Positions 17,461-27,005 of a DNA stretch of 64,000 bases are shown piece after piece. The position numbers and the translations under genes are program-made. Source of the DNA: Flavobacteriaceae bacterium (GTDB lineage Bacteria > Bacteroidota > Bacteroidia > Flavobacteriales > Flavobacteriaceae); NCBI GenBank assembly GCA_026709415.1, contig JAPOSZ010000031.1, forward strand, positions 62,001 through 126,000. The letters run 5' to 3'. Under the pieces are notes generated by a model. It worked only from the letters and a program-made list of their open reading frames with translations. It was not told where the DNA came from and made no database searches. Positions within the stretch are counted from its first letter, which is position 1. Each line of letters opens with the position of its first letter.

Positions 17461-18645
17461 TTAACTCGCTGTTGGTGTATCAACACATTCGCCACCATAA
17501 TTCTCAACCAACCAGGTTTTCATAGAGGGTACTGGGATTTCATAATTACTTTTTTGGTTCAAATGGAGTACGCCTTTTCTAAAAAGTTTCTCGAAAAAGA
17601 GTTCGGGTTTTTCTAATGATAGCGTTTTTTGAAAATATGTGATTATTCTATTCCGACCTAATCCAACATTTCCATCTACAGAATTCAACAAGTCCACAAT
17701 CATTTTCTTTTCTTCCGAATCAATACCATGTGTTCTTTGATGGTAATACTTGTTTTTCTTTGACAAACCTTCTGCAAGAACAATCTTCAATCCTTTTTCT
17801 GTTAGCAGCCCCTTATCTTTTATTATTTGATTAAATGCTGAGTTTGTATATCCAACAATATGAACAGGCCAACCATGTGTCTCTTTAGCTATTTTGCTGA
17901 TCCAGTGAATAATACGCGGATTGTCTTTATCCACTTTCGATTCTTTAATTAACCAATCTTCAATAATTTTTCGTTCGGATACTTTATCCAACACCCCCAA
18001 TCGAATATAGTTTTCTGAGCTGAACCTCGAAATATGAAACTTTTCAAGAATCTCATAAGTTTGATTCAACCCTGCAACCAAAAAAACAAAACCATTTTTA
18101 AAATGTCCTTTATGAAAGTTGCTTAATACATCCCTAATGGCTTTGTATTCTTGATTAGCCAGTTTATCGATATCTCCCAACCGTTGTGCTTCGTCTAAGA
18201 CTAATAAGGTTGGCTTTTGGATTCGATTTAGTATGCTTTGAAACGTTGTATGATTCAATTCTATTGTAGTTCCAAAACCAAATCCAGCAAAACTAGCTCT
18301 TATAGGAACTTTGGATTTCTGCCAAAACTTCCAAACATCTTTGAACTCCAATTTCTTTTTTAATACTTGTTTATTGTATAACGCATTGGGTTCTATTTTT
18401 GCAACATGCCAACCTTTTTCTAATGCCTCTTCCATGCATTTTTCCAATAGCGCTGATTTTCCAGCACCTGGAGAACCTTGAACTAAAAAAGTTGATCCTT
18501 GTGCTTTGGCTTGCATTTCATCTAACAATCCATTAAAGTGCAACAATTCCTCTTTTCTTCCATGAAAATGCTTTAATTCTCCCCGTTCATTACTTTGGTA
18601 TAAAAGAGGTTTGTCAGCTTTTGGTTTTGGTTTGTTCAAATTCAT
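17461..18645 (-). CDS. P-loop ATPase of the repeated 'RGKA-FHGR' family, paralogue 3
   Basis: A 394-residue member with a longer, Lys/Pro-rich N-terminus (MNLNKPKPKADKPLLYQS) before ERGELKHFHGRKEEL. Walker A is GSPGAGKSALLEK, Walker B is LLVLDEAQRLG, the sensor segment is VAGLNQTYEILEKFHISRF, and the C-terminal signature is YEIPVPSMKTWLVENYG. It is more like the 4083 and 53749 copies (DEAQ, shorter central region) than like its immediate neighbours. It lies downstream of paralogue 4 on the same strand, with a 290-bp gap holding only a degraded small reading frame. Confidence 0.7.
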   Translation of the reverse strand: MNLNKPKPKADKPLLYQSNERGELKHFHGRKEELLHFNGLLDEMQAKAQGSTFLVQGSPGAGKSALLEKCMEEALEKGWHVAKIEPNALYNKQVLKKKLEFKDVWKFWQKSKVPIRASFAGFGFGTTIELNHTTFQSILNRIQKPTLLVLDEAQRLGDIDKLANQEYKAIRDVLSNFHKGHFKNGFVFLVAGLNQTYEILEKFHISRFSSENYIRLGVLDKVSERKIIEDWLIKESKVDKDNPRIIHWISKIAKETHGWPVHIVGYTNSAFNQIIKDKGLLTEKGLKIVLAEGLSKKNKYYHQRTHGIDSEEKKMIVDLLNSVDGNVGLGRNRIITYFQKTLSLEKPELFFEKLFRKGVLHLNQKSNYEIPVPSMKTWLVENYGGECVDTPTAS

Positions 18646-18693
18646 AGTAAAACTAACGAGGAATAGGATTGTTATTTCAGCTATTAGATTTTT

Positions 18694-18899
18694 TTACTCC
18701 ATATTTTCTATCATCCCATTTGCATGGAAAGTATTTGGGACTGTGTGTAAACCATCATTCTTTTCTTGCATCATCTCGTTTGAAACTATTCTTTCAAAAA
18801 GACGAGGCGACTCCTCTCTCGTAATCCATTTCAAAGATAAAAGACACTTCTTTCGTTACCATGTCCATCGTTTCCCCTTTTTTTAATCACCTGATCCAT
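18694..18899 (-). pseudogene. Possible degraded small gene between two ATPases
   Basis: On the minus strand, ATG 18899 opens MDQVIKKRGNDGHGNERSVF and stops. A second frame continues WITREESPRLFERIVSNEMM and ends GMIENME at 18694-18696. Together they would make a ~65-residue charged protein disrupted by one or more indels. It sits where a HENIPL gene might be expected beside an ATPase, but it has no PNHENIPL motif. I cannot assign a family and it may be chance. Confidence 0.25.
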
Positions 18900-18935
18900 T
18901 TCTTCATGTCGCTTTTTTTTATCTCTAATCAATTT

Positions 18936-20069
18936 TTACCTAGATCCTCCATGTAGATTTCCATTGCCCACACTACCATATTCACTTAACAACCAATTTT
19001 TCATTGATGGAACTGGAACGTTAAAAAAGCCATCTTGATTTTGGTGAAACACCCCTTTTCCCAGTGCTCTATCAAAAAGGTTTTTTGATTCATTAGAATC
19101 TAATTTGTTTTGGAAAAAGAAGACAATGTCATTCTTTGAAAACCTTGATTTTTGTTCTTTCAGTAATTGTGCAATTAATTCTCTTTCTTCACCCTCTAAT
19201 TCCTCTATCCGACCATGGTAATAGTTAGTTCGTTTTGCTTTTCCTAATGTCAAAACGTGTTTCAGTCCTTTTTCACTTAAATCGCCCTTATGTTCTTTCA
19301 AATACCTTGATAAAACATTAGCGTAACTCGTAACATGTTGGGGCCATCCAAGGGTATGATTTGTGATTTCATTAATCCAATGACCGATTTTTCTGTTGTT
19401 TTTATTCACCCCTTCTTTTTTAACAATCCAATCCCACAGAATGTTTCGTTCCGATTTTTCATCTAATTTTTCAAGATTGAAAGCACAATTATCATTAAAT
19501 CTTGAAATACCATATTCCTTAAAAACACTTTTAGACATACCTAACCCACCCACCAAAAGAATAAACGGTTTGTTGATTTTCCAATTATGCATGGTGTTTA
19601 GAACATTTCTGACCATCGTCTCTGAAACTTTGTCTGGAGGGGCTGCTTTTCTACCCAAATCTTGAACTTCATCCACAACCAATAACAATCCTTTTTTCTT
19701 TCTCGCATTCACACTTCCAATAATTGTTTTGTCTGCCCATCTGAATTCGGCTCCAAACTTGATTAATTTTTCAATGCCTAATTGAGCAAATGCTTTGAAG
19801 ATACGAATTTGACCCCCCAATCTTAAAGCTCTTCGCATTTGTTTCACATTCCAAAAAATATCAGGATCTCCTTCGGCTACATCCCATTTTTTTGGATTGA
19901 TCATTCCTTTACAATGTTCTAAAAATGCTGATTTACCAACCCCAGGTGCTCCTTGAACCAAAAAAATGGTTCCTGATTTTTCTTTCTCCGCTTTTTCTAC
20001 AAGTTCTTTAAAAGCAGACAACTCTTTTTCACGGCCATGAAAATATTCTGCTTTTCCCCGATCTTTCAT
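18936..20069 (-). CDS. P-loop ATPase of the repeated 'RGKA-FHGR' family, paralogue 4
   Basis: A 377-residue protein, MKDRGKAEYFHGREKELSAF, and the closest relative of paralogue 2. Walker A is GAPGVGKSAFLEH, Walker B is LLLVVDEVQDLG, the sensor segment is GGLGMSKSVFKEYGISRF, and the C-terminal segment is FFNVPVPSMKNWLLSEYG. It has no signal peptide. It is transcribed towards paralogue 3 and away from susD. No known function; the family layout suggests a nucleotide-driven switch rather than a motor. Confidence 0.7.
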   Translation of the reverse strand: MKDRGKAEYFHGREKELSAFKELVEKAEKEKSGTIFLVQGAPGVGKSAFLEHCKGMINPKKWDVAEGDPDIFWNVKQMRRALRLGGQIRIFKAFAQLGIEKLIKFGAEFRWADKTIIGSVNARKKKGLLLVVDEVQDLGRKAAPPDKVSETMVRNVLNTMHNWKINKPFILLVGGLGMSKSVFKEYGISRFNDNCAFNLEKLDEKSERNILWDWIVKKEGVNKNNRKIGHWINEITNHTLGWPQHVTSYANVLSRYLKEHKGDLSEKGLKHVLTLGKAKRTNYYHGRIEELEGEERELIAQLLKEQKSRFSKNDIVFFFQNKLDSNESKNLFDRALGKGVFHQNQDGFFNVPVPSMKNWLLSEYGSVGNGNLHGGSR

Positions 20070-20256
20070 TTTCTTTTTTAATTCTATTTGCTGCCTTTAT
20101 GGTCCAAAAACAAAAACCCTCGGTCGTATTCTTGACCTTTTTTTATAAAATTCCCTTATGATTCGTTTCATAATTGTTCTAAACAACTGTCGTTCCCTTC
20201 TTCACTTTTTAAAGTTAATGCCCTTAACACAAAGTTAAGTATTTGCCATGTGAAAC

Positions 20257-20289
20257 AAAAAAAGCTGCCAAAACATGGCAGCTTTTTTA
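20257..20289 (-). terminator. Rho-independent terminator after susD
   Basis: A near-perfect hairpin, AAAGCTGCCA and TGGCAGCTTT around a 5-base loop, has A/T runs on both sides. It lies 17 bp after the susD stop on the minus strand and would also work from the other side. Confidence 0.9.
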
Positions 20290-20306
20290 AATTCTTTCGG
20301 TGATTT

Positions 20307-21887
20307 TTATTTTTTATCCCACCAAAGTTTGGTATTGTTTTTATCCTGACCACCTAGTTCAGATGATACAGCCGCATTCGTGGCTTCAGCATTGGTAGAA
20401 TATTCTGAAGAGACATAGATCATTCTTGCTGGAATCTCATTAGCAGGAACATCTGGATTATCAGAAACTACTCTAGGGTATTGTTTGGGATAACCCGTTC
20501 TACGGGCTTCCGCCCAAGCTTCCCAACCGTTGGGGAATAAAGCAATCCATTTTTGAGTGATGATTTGCTCTAATTGTCTTTCTACACTTCCGCTAGAATC
20601 AAATTTGATGGGAATATCCGTTACCGCTGGGGTCGTTCCTCCATCAAAACTGACAGGAATAGCTGAACTATTAGTATAAGCTTGAATTTGTGCATCAGTG
20701 GCTCCCGTAGTTTCTTTCATCGCTGTCTCAATGCCAGAATTGTAATAACTCTCCGCTGTGCCTCCAACGCTATACCCCGCCAAGGCGGCTTCAGCCAGTA
20801 AAAAGTGGGTTTCTGAAGCCTGGAAAACAGGTATTGGTGGATTCTCCCCTCCTTTGGCAACATCACGGTACTTTTCATTGATATCGGAATGATTGGGATT
20901 TTGACCCAGTCCCAAAGTCACTTTGGTTTGTCCATTTTGAAGACCTTCATAAGGATTACCGTCGCCATCGGAGTCGCCATCTTTGGCAGGATCAAAATAA
21001 ACTTCTATTCGAGGATCATCATACCCTTTGAGAATACTTTCCATGGTGGCACTCATTCTAAACTCTCCCCAATCCGTAATGGTTTCTAATGGATTTCTGT
21101 TGTCGCTATCAACAGCAACAAACGCATTATCGGCTGAATTGGTAATCAACTGACCCGAACTAAACGCTTTTTCGGCTTCCGTTTTTGAGAGACCTGGATC
21201 AGCATATCGAACACGCAGCGCCAATCGCAAACGAAGGCTTTCAGCAAGCTTACGCCATTTGGCTCCATCCCCTCCATAAATACGGTCAGAACCAGAATAA
21301 GCTTTTCCTCCACTAGCCAATGCCGAAGAGGCTTCATCGAGAGTGGTGAAAAAGTCTTGATACATGGATTGTTGAGAATCATAGGCCACCGATAACTCTT
21401 GATTTCCGAATTCTGTATAAGGGACGGGGCCCCAATAATCCGTGATTCGATGATATGCATTGACACGCACAATTTTAGCAATGGCTTCTCCAACGGCCAA
21501 CTCTCCATCTCTAGCGGCATCTTCTACTAATTTTATTTGAGGAGCGGCCTGGCTATAAAAGGACCCCCATGCCAATCTTGCCCATCGACCGACCTGGGTA
21601 AATCGATCGGAATCAAATCCAGTAGCGGTAGTGGCATAATAACCTGCCCATAGATCAGAAAATAAATTCTGAGAGATCTGAAACCGCCAGTGAAGACCGT
21701 TCATTGAAACATACTGGGCTTGAGCTAATGCTAGTTCTTGTAATCCTGGATTCTCTGGTATTTTATCCGTACTCAATGAATATGGATTGGTATTGATTTC
21801 CGCAAAATCTTCATCACATCCAGGTAAAGTCAAACAAATGACCGCAAATAGCGAAAAATATATTGTGTGTTTTATTTTCATTTTCAT
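20307..21887 (-). CDS. SusD/RagB-like surface lipoprotein (SusD-like_2 type)
   Basis: A 526-residue lipoprotein: signal peptide with the lipobox LTLPGC, then DEDFAEINTNPYSL, typical of SusD-like_2 proteins. Further marks are VRVNAYHRITDYWGPVPYTE and, near the C-terminus, KWIALFPNGWEAWAEARRTG, both conserved in the family. SusD homologues cap the SusC channel and bind oligosaccharides or peptides at the cell surface. The gene starts 8 bp after susC, and a strong terminator follows. No polysaccharide-degrading enzyme lies beside the pair, so the substrate cannot be deduced. Confidence 0.93.
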   Translation of the reverse strand: MKMKIKHTIYFSLFAVICLTLPGCDEDFAEINTNPYSLSTDKIPENPGLQELALAQAQYVSMNGLHWRFQISQNLFSDLWAGYYATTATGFDSDRFTQVGRWARLAWGSFYSQAAPQIKLVEDAARDGELAVGEAIAKIVRVNAYHRITDYWGPVPYTEFGNQELSVAYDSQQSMYQDFFTTLDEASSALASGGKAYSGSDRIYGGDGAKWRKLAESLRLRLALRVRYADPGLSKTEAEKAFSSGQLITNSADNAFVAVDSDNRNPLETITDWGEFRMSATMESILKGYDDPRIEVYFDPAKDGDSDGDGNPYEGLQNGQTKVTLGLGQNPNHSDINEKYRDVAKGGENPPIPVFQASETHFLLAEAALAGYSVGGTAESYYNSGIETAMKETTGATDAQIQAYTNSSAIPVSFDGGTTPAVTDIPIKFDSSGSVERQLEQIITQKWIALFPNGWEAWAEARRTGYPKQYPRVVSDNPDVPANEIPARMIYVSSEYSTNAEATNAAVSSELGGQDKNNTKLWWDKK

Positions 21888-21895
21888 AGTATTAT

Positions 21896-24800
21896 TTAGA
21901 ATGTTACTTTAACGTTTAGTCCAATACTTCTAGTTGATGGAAGAGTAAATCCTTCATAACCATCATTTGCCGTACCCACACCATGTGTGGCTTCGGGATC
22001 AACACTGGCGTTATTGGATAAGAAAAATAAATTTCTTCCAACCAAAGATATCTTAGCTTCTTTCAATGGGATGGGAAATGGTAGAGAACCCAACGCGGCA
22101 TTTGGTAGCGAGTAGCTCAATGATAGTTCTCTCAATCGAATATTGGAAGCATCTTCAACAAAAGCTTCGCCAACTGGTGAATTTCTTCCTCCAATCGATG
22201 TCCAAAAAGTTTCTGGGTCAACTGAAGCTGGGGTCGTGGCAGGGGTTTCATCTTTGTATACGTCTGTGCCAAAAACAATTCCACTTTCCCTTCCGATAGC
22301 CGTTTCTGCTAATGCGCCGTCAGAAGCTAAAATGGCTCTAGTGAATGAGACCACAGAACCGCCCTGTCTGATGTCAATCAAAAATCGAAGGTTGAAATTT
22401 TTATAAGTAATTGAGTTCATGACACCTCCCAACCAATCTGGATTAAAATTGCCTATATTGACCGTTTGGCCAGATGTGATTTTTGGGGTTCCATTATCAT
22501 TCATGACGACTCGATTTTGATCATCTCTTTCAAAACCTCTGGAGTAAATAGACCCCCATGGTTCTCCGACATCCAATTGATACCTCCTCATAAAGTCATT
22601 CCCGTATGATAGTACTTCAATTCCTTCTGCCAATTCAACGACTTCACTAGTATTAGCAGCAAAATTGAATGTGGTTTCCCAACTAAAATCCGACTGAGTA
22701 ATAAAGGCCAAATTAACCACCGCTTCAATTCCACTGTTTTTTATATCACCTCCGTTAAGGAATTTTGTAGCTAAACCTGATGCTTCCGGAACATCCTGAC
22801 TAAACAATTGGTCGATCGAATTTGATGAGTAGTAGGTAAAATCAATCCCTATAAAATCATTGAAAAAACTAGTATCAAAACCGACTTCAAATGAACGTGT
22901 TTTTTCAGGTCTTAAACCTGGATTTGGAAGCGTTGTCCCTAATTGCAAAAGTCCCCCTGTTCTTAAAAAAGCCGCTCTTTCCAAACTGTAGGGAGCCGTA
23001 TCGTTACCCACTTCGGCATAAGAGGCTCTAAGTTTAAAAAATCCTATGGATGATGGAAGTTCAACTAAATCGGAAATTACCGCACTCGCTCCAACTGAAT
23101 AATAATCGTATCGATTACTATCAATCGGCAATGTCGAACTCCAATCTGAACGATAAGACCAATCAAGAAACGCTGCATTGGCAAATCCAAGGTTTCCAAA
23201 GGTGTATAGTGAATTCACCTCCCTTTCATTAATGAATTGACTAGCAGATAGTTGGCGAGCATTGGCCAGTGAAAAAATATTGGGAGCTACCAATCCACCA
23301 TTATTAGTGTTGACGCCTTTAGATTTTGCGACTCGATTATTCCCTCCAATATTGAAATTTAGAGAAATATTATCCGCTATATCTCTATTATAGGTAATCA
23401 AAAAGTCATTATTCCACTCAAGAGCTCGGCTATTGGCTGTTTGATAGTTTCCATTTTGAGCAATGATGTATGAGTCGTTATGGAAAAAGTTTTCACGACT
23501 CGCTGTTGAATTATCAATAGATGACCGAGCCATCACTTTTAGCCTTGGCGTTATGTTATAGGTCAACGAAGTATATCCGACAACTCGCTCACCAACAATT
23601 TCATTATTGTTTCGATTCGCGGCCCAGTATGGATTTGCACCCCCATTGTCTAAGGGTTTCCAAAAATTTTGACGGGTGTTTCCTTCAGCATCGATGTATT
23701 CAAATACTTCGACATCTTGAGTCCGTATACTTCGTGGCAGTCTATAGGCATGCCTCAATGGATTGGCAAAATTTTCCCACTGTGGTAATTGATTATTAAT
23801 CGTCGAATTAATGTAATTGATTCGAGAAGATAATTGCACCTTTCCATCCAATAGATTGTTGTCTATCTTGAGAGTGACACTATGGCGCTCCAATTCATTA
23901 TTAGGGACGATACCCGTTCGAAGGTCATTGGTATAGGAAAAATAGGTTTGTTGCTTTTCACTACCCGTTGTCAGACTGATGTTATTGGCAATCGAAACGC
24001 CCGTATCAAAAAAGTCAGTAACATTATTTGGATTAGCTACATAGGGAATGGGGCCAGAGAATTCACTACTCGGGGACCAGTGTTCTAAAGTACCACCTAA
24101 TTTTGCTCCCCAAGAATCTGTCGTTTGAAGAATGGGGTTCCCTGAATCATCAACATTTCTTCCCCCATTTCCTTGACCATATTCGTTTTGATAATCAAAT
24201 AGAATATTTGGCGTTTCAAAAGTCACCGTAGAATTGAAGCTGACTTTCAAACTTCCCACCTCGCCAGATTTTGTCGTGATGATGATGGCTCCATTGTTTG
24301 CACGAGCACCATAAAGGGCTGCGGCATTGGATCCTCGAAGAACACTGATTGATGCAATGTCATCTGGTGAAAGATCCGAAATCGGGCCACCCAGTGGAAC
24401 GCCATCGACAACATACAATGGCTGAGAACTTCCAGCGATCGATCGATTACCTCGAAGGATGACTTTTGAGGCCCCAGAGACCCCTTGAGAAGATGTCTGA
24501 ATTGAAAGACCAGCCACTTTTCCTTGTAATGTGTTGACAAGGTTGGCATTAGGTCTGCTTTCATCAATTCCATCGGTGTTGACATTTTGAGTCGCGTAGG
24601 TTAATTCCCTTTTTTGTCTCGTGATACCCAATGAGGTGACCACCACCTCATCCAAGGCATTATCGGAAGTTAGGGCCACATCGTAGTTTGAGGCTTGCCC
24701 CACAACAACCTCTTGGGTGGTAAAGCCGATATAACTAATAGATAGTGTTTGACCTACCAAGGCTTCAACGGAGAAGTTTCCATCGATATCCGTTGCAACA

Positions 24801-24961
24801 CCAATATTGGTTTCTAGCACAACAACTGAAGCGCCAGGTAATGGTATACCGTCAGAATCTGTTACAGTCCCTGTAACAGTGTTTCCCTGTGCCAACCCAA
24901 GGGGGGGGGTAGCGATAATAATGGAAGCGAATAAAACGCTTTTCCAAAGCTTTTGTTTCAT
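21896..24961 (-). CDS. SusC/RagA-like TonB-dependent transporter with a C9 tract in its signal peptide
   Basis: I start this protein at ATG 24961 (MKQKLWKSVLFASIIIATPP), giving about 1,021 residues. The frame extends 59 codons further upstream, but those residues do not look like protein. After the signal peptide come a CarboxypepD_reg-like domain (VTGTVTDSDGIPLPGASVVV), the SusC TonB-interaction box region, the plug with VVDGVPLGGPISDLSPDDIA, then SISVLRGSNAAALYGARANN, and a long barrel. It forms the outer-membrane channel partner of the SusD gene that follows 8 bp later. Codons for ATPPL contain nine C in a row (24901-24909); any change not divisible by three would truncate the protein within its signal peptide. 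It is in frame as sequenced. Confidence 0.93.
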   Translation of the reverse strand: MKQKLWKSVLFASIIIATPPLGLAQGNTVTGTVTDSDGIPLPGASVVVLETNIGVATDIDGNFSVEALVGQTLSISYIGFTTQEVVVGQASNYDVALTSDNALDEVVVTSLGITRQKRELTYATQNVNTDGIDESRPNANLVNTLQGKVAGLSIQTSSQGVSGASKVILRGNRSIAGSSQPLYVVDGVPLGGPISDLSPDDIASISVLRGSNAAALYGARANNGAIIITTKSGEVGSLKVSFNSTVTFETPNILFDYQNEYGQGNGGRNVDDSGNPILQTTDSWGAKLGGTLEHWSPSSEFSGPIPYVANPNNVTDFFDTGVSIANNISLTTGSEKQQTYFSYTNDLRTGIVPNNELERHSVTLKIDNNLLDGKVQLSSRINYINSTINNQLPQWENFANPLRHAYRLPRSIRTQDVEVFEYIDAEGNTRQNFWKPLDNGGANPYWAANRNNNEIVGERVVGYTSLTYNITPRLKVMARSSIDNSTASRENFFHNDSYIIAQNGNYQTANSRALEWNNDFLITYNRDIADNISLNFNIGGNNRVAKSKGVNTNNGGLVAPNIFSLANARQLSASQFINEREVNSLYTFGNLGFANAAFLDWSYRSDWSSTLPIDSNRYDYYSVGASAVISDLVELPSSIGFFKLRASYAEVGNDTAPYSLERAAFLRTGGLLQLGTTLPNPGLRPEKTRSFEVGFDTSFFNDFIGIDFTYYSSNSIDQLFSQDVPEASGLATKFLNGGDIKNSGIEAVVNLAFITQSDFSWETTFNFAANTSEVVELAEGIEVLSYGNDFMRRYQLDVGEPWGSIYSRGFERDDQNRVVMNDNGTPKITSGQTVNIGNFNPDWLGGVMNSITYKNFNLRFLIDIRQGGSVVSFTRAILASDGALAETAIGRESGIVFGTDVYKDETPATTPASVDPETFWTSIGGRNSPVGEAFVEDASNIRLRELSLSYSLPNAALGSLPFPIPLKEAKISLVGRNLFFLSNNASVDPEATHGVGTANDGYEGFTLPSTRSIGLNVKVTF
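24901..24909 (-). repeat. C9 (G9 on plus) homopolymer in the susC signal-peptide codons
   Basis: Nine consecutive C on the coding strand encode the Thr-Pro-Pro-Leu junction about 20 residues into the signal peptide. The shortened susC copy at 25800-26675 has no such tract at the same site (it reads ATPSIGLAQ). The tract is currently in the on phase. Confidence 0.55.
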
Positions 24962-25339
24962 AAAATGAATTTTAAAGTAGGCCTCTAAGTTAAACAAAAA
25001 ATATTTCCTAAAATAATTTAATAACGGGAGAGAGAGACTAGGTAATTGTCTGTAGCCAATCGTTGACAAGCTCAACTGTGTAGCGCAACATGAATAACCC
25101 GAGTCAAACGATTGATTGAGGAATTCATCAGGACTCATTTTGACCGTTTTAATCAGCCCTCATAATCCGAAACGCTTGGTTCAAAAGGCCAAAGATCGTA
25201 TCAGAATGGCACATACAAACTAAGTGATGGGGTGGCCAAATGGAGTGGCCTTGAAAGAAGCAAAGCCCACGTCGATCTAAAAACTATGGATAAAGACAAG
25301 TCCAATGATGGATTTCATTGATGAAGTACATCGCTTAAA

Positions 25340-25560
25340 AAGGAAAAGGCTTTGCACATCATCTATGTATGATGGGGATTTGTGGCGGATGGAACACGGT
25401 TTTCGAGTGATGAAATCAGAATTGAAGTCTCGTCCCATGTTTCATTGGAAACCTTAAGGAATCAAAGCTCATTGGGTGATTGGTTAAATGACTTTTGCAT
25501 CGATGTGGATTATGCGGCATTAAACCCATTAGAAATCAAAAGAACCCTATTCCGATAATC
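25340..25560 (+). pseudogene. Transposase remnant (IS1634/IS4-like)
   Basis: A clear 29-codon stretch from 25368 reads YDGDLWRMEHGFRVMKSELK, then SRPMFHWKP. After a stop it continues GIKAHWVIG. This is the conserved LWR.E..FR.MKS.L..RP..HW segment of IS1634/IS4-type transposases. The surrounding 600 bp are full of stops in every frame and hold only fragments. It lies between the shrunken susC copy and susC itself and may mark the event that separated them. Confidence 0.5.
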
Positions 25561-25799
25561 CCATCATGATCACTTTGAGAAATGGTCAGGCATCAATGAT
25601 TCGACACAACAAGAGTCAGAGATAACTTTTACGGCCGACAAGACGATACGAGTAACAAGAATTCATCAAACAAGTGCTTCAATTATATCTGTCAAAAACA
25701 CAGCCAATACACGATATGAAAAAGACAAGAATAGCTTGATTTAGTGAAAAGTGGAAAACACCTATTGATAACCCATCCGTTACAAACCAAAGGTCGAAG

Positions 25800-26675
25800 T
25801 CAAGATTTTTTCATTTCACCAGACTTTGTTGTAATGATGATGATTCCATTGTTTGCTCGAGCACCATAAAGAGCAATAGCATTGGATCCTCGAAGAATAC
25901 TGATTGATGCAATATTTTCTGGTGAAAGATCCGAAACCGGACCATCCAGTGGAATGCCATCGACAATGTACAATGGTTGAGAGCTACTGATTTCACTACT
26001 TGGTGGTAAGTGTTTTAAATCACTATCCAATTTTGATTCCCAAGAATCTATTGTTTCAGTAATTGGGATCCCTTTATCATCAGCATTTCTCCCCACTTCA
26101 CCAGACTTTGTTGTAATGATGATGATTCCATTGTTTGCTCGAGCACCATAAAGAGCAATAGCATTGGATCCTCGAAGAATACTGATTGATGCAATATTTT
26201 CTGGTGAAAGATCCGAAACCGGACCATCCAGTGGAATGCCATCGACAATGTACAACGATTGAGAACTCCTAGTAACTTTTCCTTGTAGTGTGTTGACATT
26301 TTGGGTCGCATAGGTCAATTCTCGTTTTTGTCTCGTAACCTCTAATGAGGTGGCCTCTACTTCATCCCATTGATCTGAAATTAAATTCACATCATAGTAT
26401 GAGGCTTCACCCACGACAATCTCTTGAGTGATAAAACCGAAACAACTTACGAGCAAAATTTGACCCTCTTGAGCTTCAACGGTGAAATTCCCATCACTAT
26501 CCGTTGCAACACCAAGATTGGTTTCAAGAACAACAACAGAAGCCCCAAGTAAAGGGATGCCATCAGAATAATCTGTTACAGTACCTGTCACTGTGTTTGC
26601 TTGTGCTAATCCAATGGAAGGGGTCGCCATAACGATAAAAACGAAAAAAACGCTTTTCCAAAATTTCCACTTCAT
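25800..26675 (-). CDS. Shrunken SusC-like protein with duplicated plug segment
   Basis: A 291-residue open frame derived from the N-terminus of the neighbouring SusC. The signal peptide, CarboxypepD-like domain and RQKRELTYATQNVNTLQGKV are kept, but two stretches present in SusC have been removed without breaking the frame. One removal joins NVNT to LQGKV; the other follows TTKSGEVG. The plug segment YIVDGIPLDGPVSDLSPENI through ITTKSGE occurs twice, from an identical 159-bp direct repeat. There is no barrel, so it cannot be a transporter. It still has a leader resembling that of susC (GGAGAGAG and TAATTG blocks). It is either a pseudogene that happens to be open, a recombination reservoir for the plug, or a small periplasmic decoy. 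Confidence 0.6.
   Translation of the reverse strand: MKWKFWKSVFFVFIVMATPSIGLAQANTVTGTVTDYSDGIPLLGASVVVLETNLGVATDSDGNFTVEAQEGQILLVSCFGFITQEIVVGEASYYDVNLISDQWDEVEATSLEVTRQKRELTYATQNVNTLQGKVTRSSQSLYIVDGIPLDGPVSDLSPENIASISILRGSNAIALYGARANNGIIIITTKSGEVGRNADDKGIPITETIDSWESKLDSDLKHLPPSSEISSSQPLYIVDGIPLDGPVSDLSPENIASISILRGSNAIALYGARANNGIIIITTKSGEMKKS
25815..25973 (-). repeat. 159-bp direct repeat, copy 1 (plug segment)
   Basis: By eye this is identical to 26097-26255, offset 282 bp, and encodes the plug stretch of the shrunken SusC. Perfect identity implies a recent duplication or ongoing gene conversion. Confidence 0.85.
26097..26255 (-). repeat. 159-bp direct repeat, copy 2 (plug segment)
   Basis: This matches 25815-25973. 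The two copies are separated by a segment corresponding to the SusC region RNVDD to SSEFS. Confidence 0.85.
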
Positions 26676-27005
26676 AAAACAAATTTTTAATCGAAATTAA
26701 ATATACGTGAAAAATCTTAAAATATTTCAATCAACCGGAGAGAGCATCGCATAATTGGCTACAGCGGACTGATTATCTCTAATAGACAATGTGTTTTATC
26801 TTTCAAGTAGCATGTATTTCAGCGTAGAATGAGTTAGATTAGCATTGGGGTTACGATAACGTAAAAAGGATGTATTAGACAATATAGATTCATTTTTAGT
26901 TTGATTTTTAATTTGTTGGATACGACTTCCTTGACTTTATTTTAAAAAAGTGGAAAATATTATGTTTGGGAGATTTAATCATCGTTGAATACGTAAAGCA
27001 TTTTT
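26676..27005. other. Divergent intergenic region (shrunken susC / PhyH)
   Basis: No gene is visible. Near 26742-26764 the sequence GGAGAGAG, TAATTG and CTACAGC resembles the region upstream of susC (about 25026-25055), so the leader was duplicated with the gene. TATGTTTG at 26962-26969 is a possible -7 box for the PhyH gene. Confidence 0.4.

Noticed and set aside
24962..25138. An upstream extension of SusC to an ATG at 25138
   Set aside because: The extra 59 residues precede a perfect signal peptide and look like translated leader DNA.
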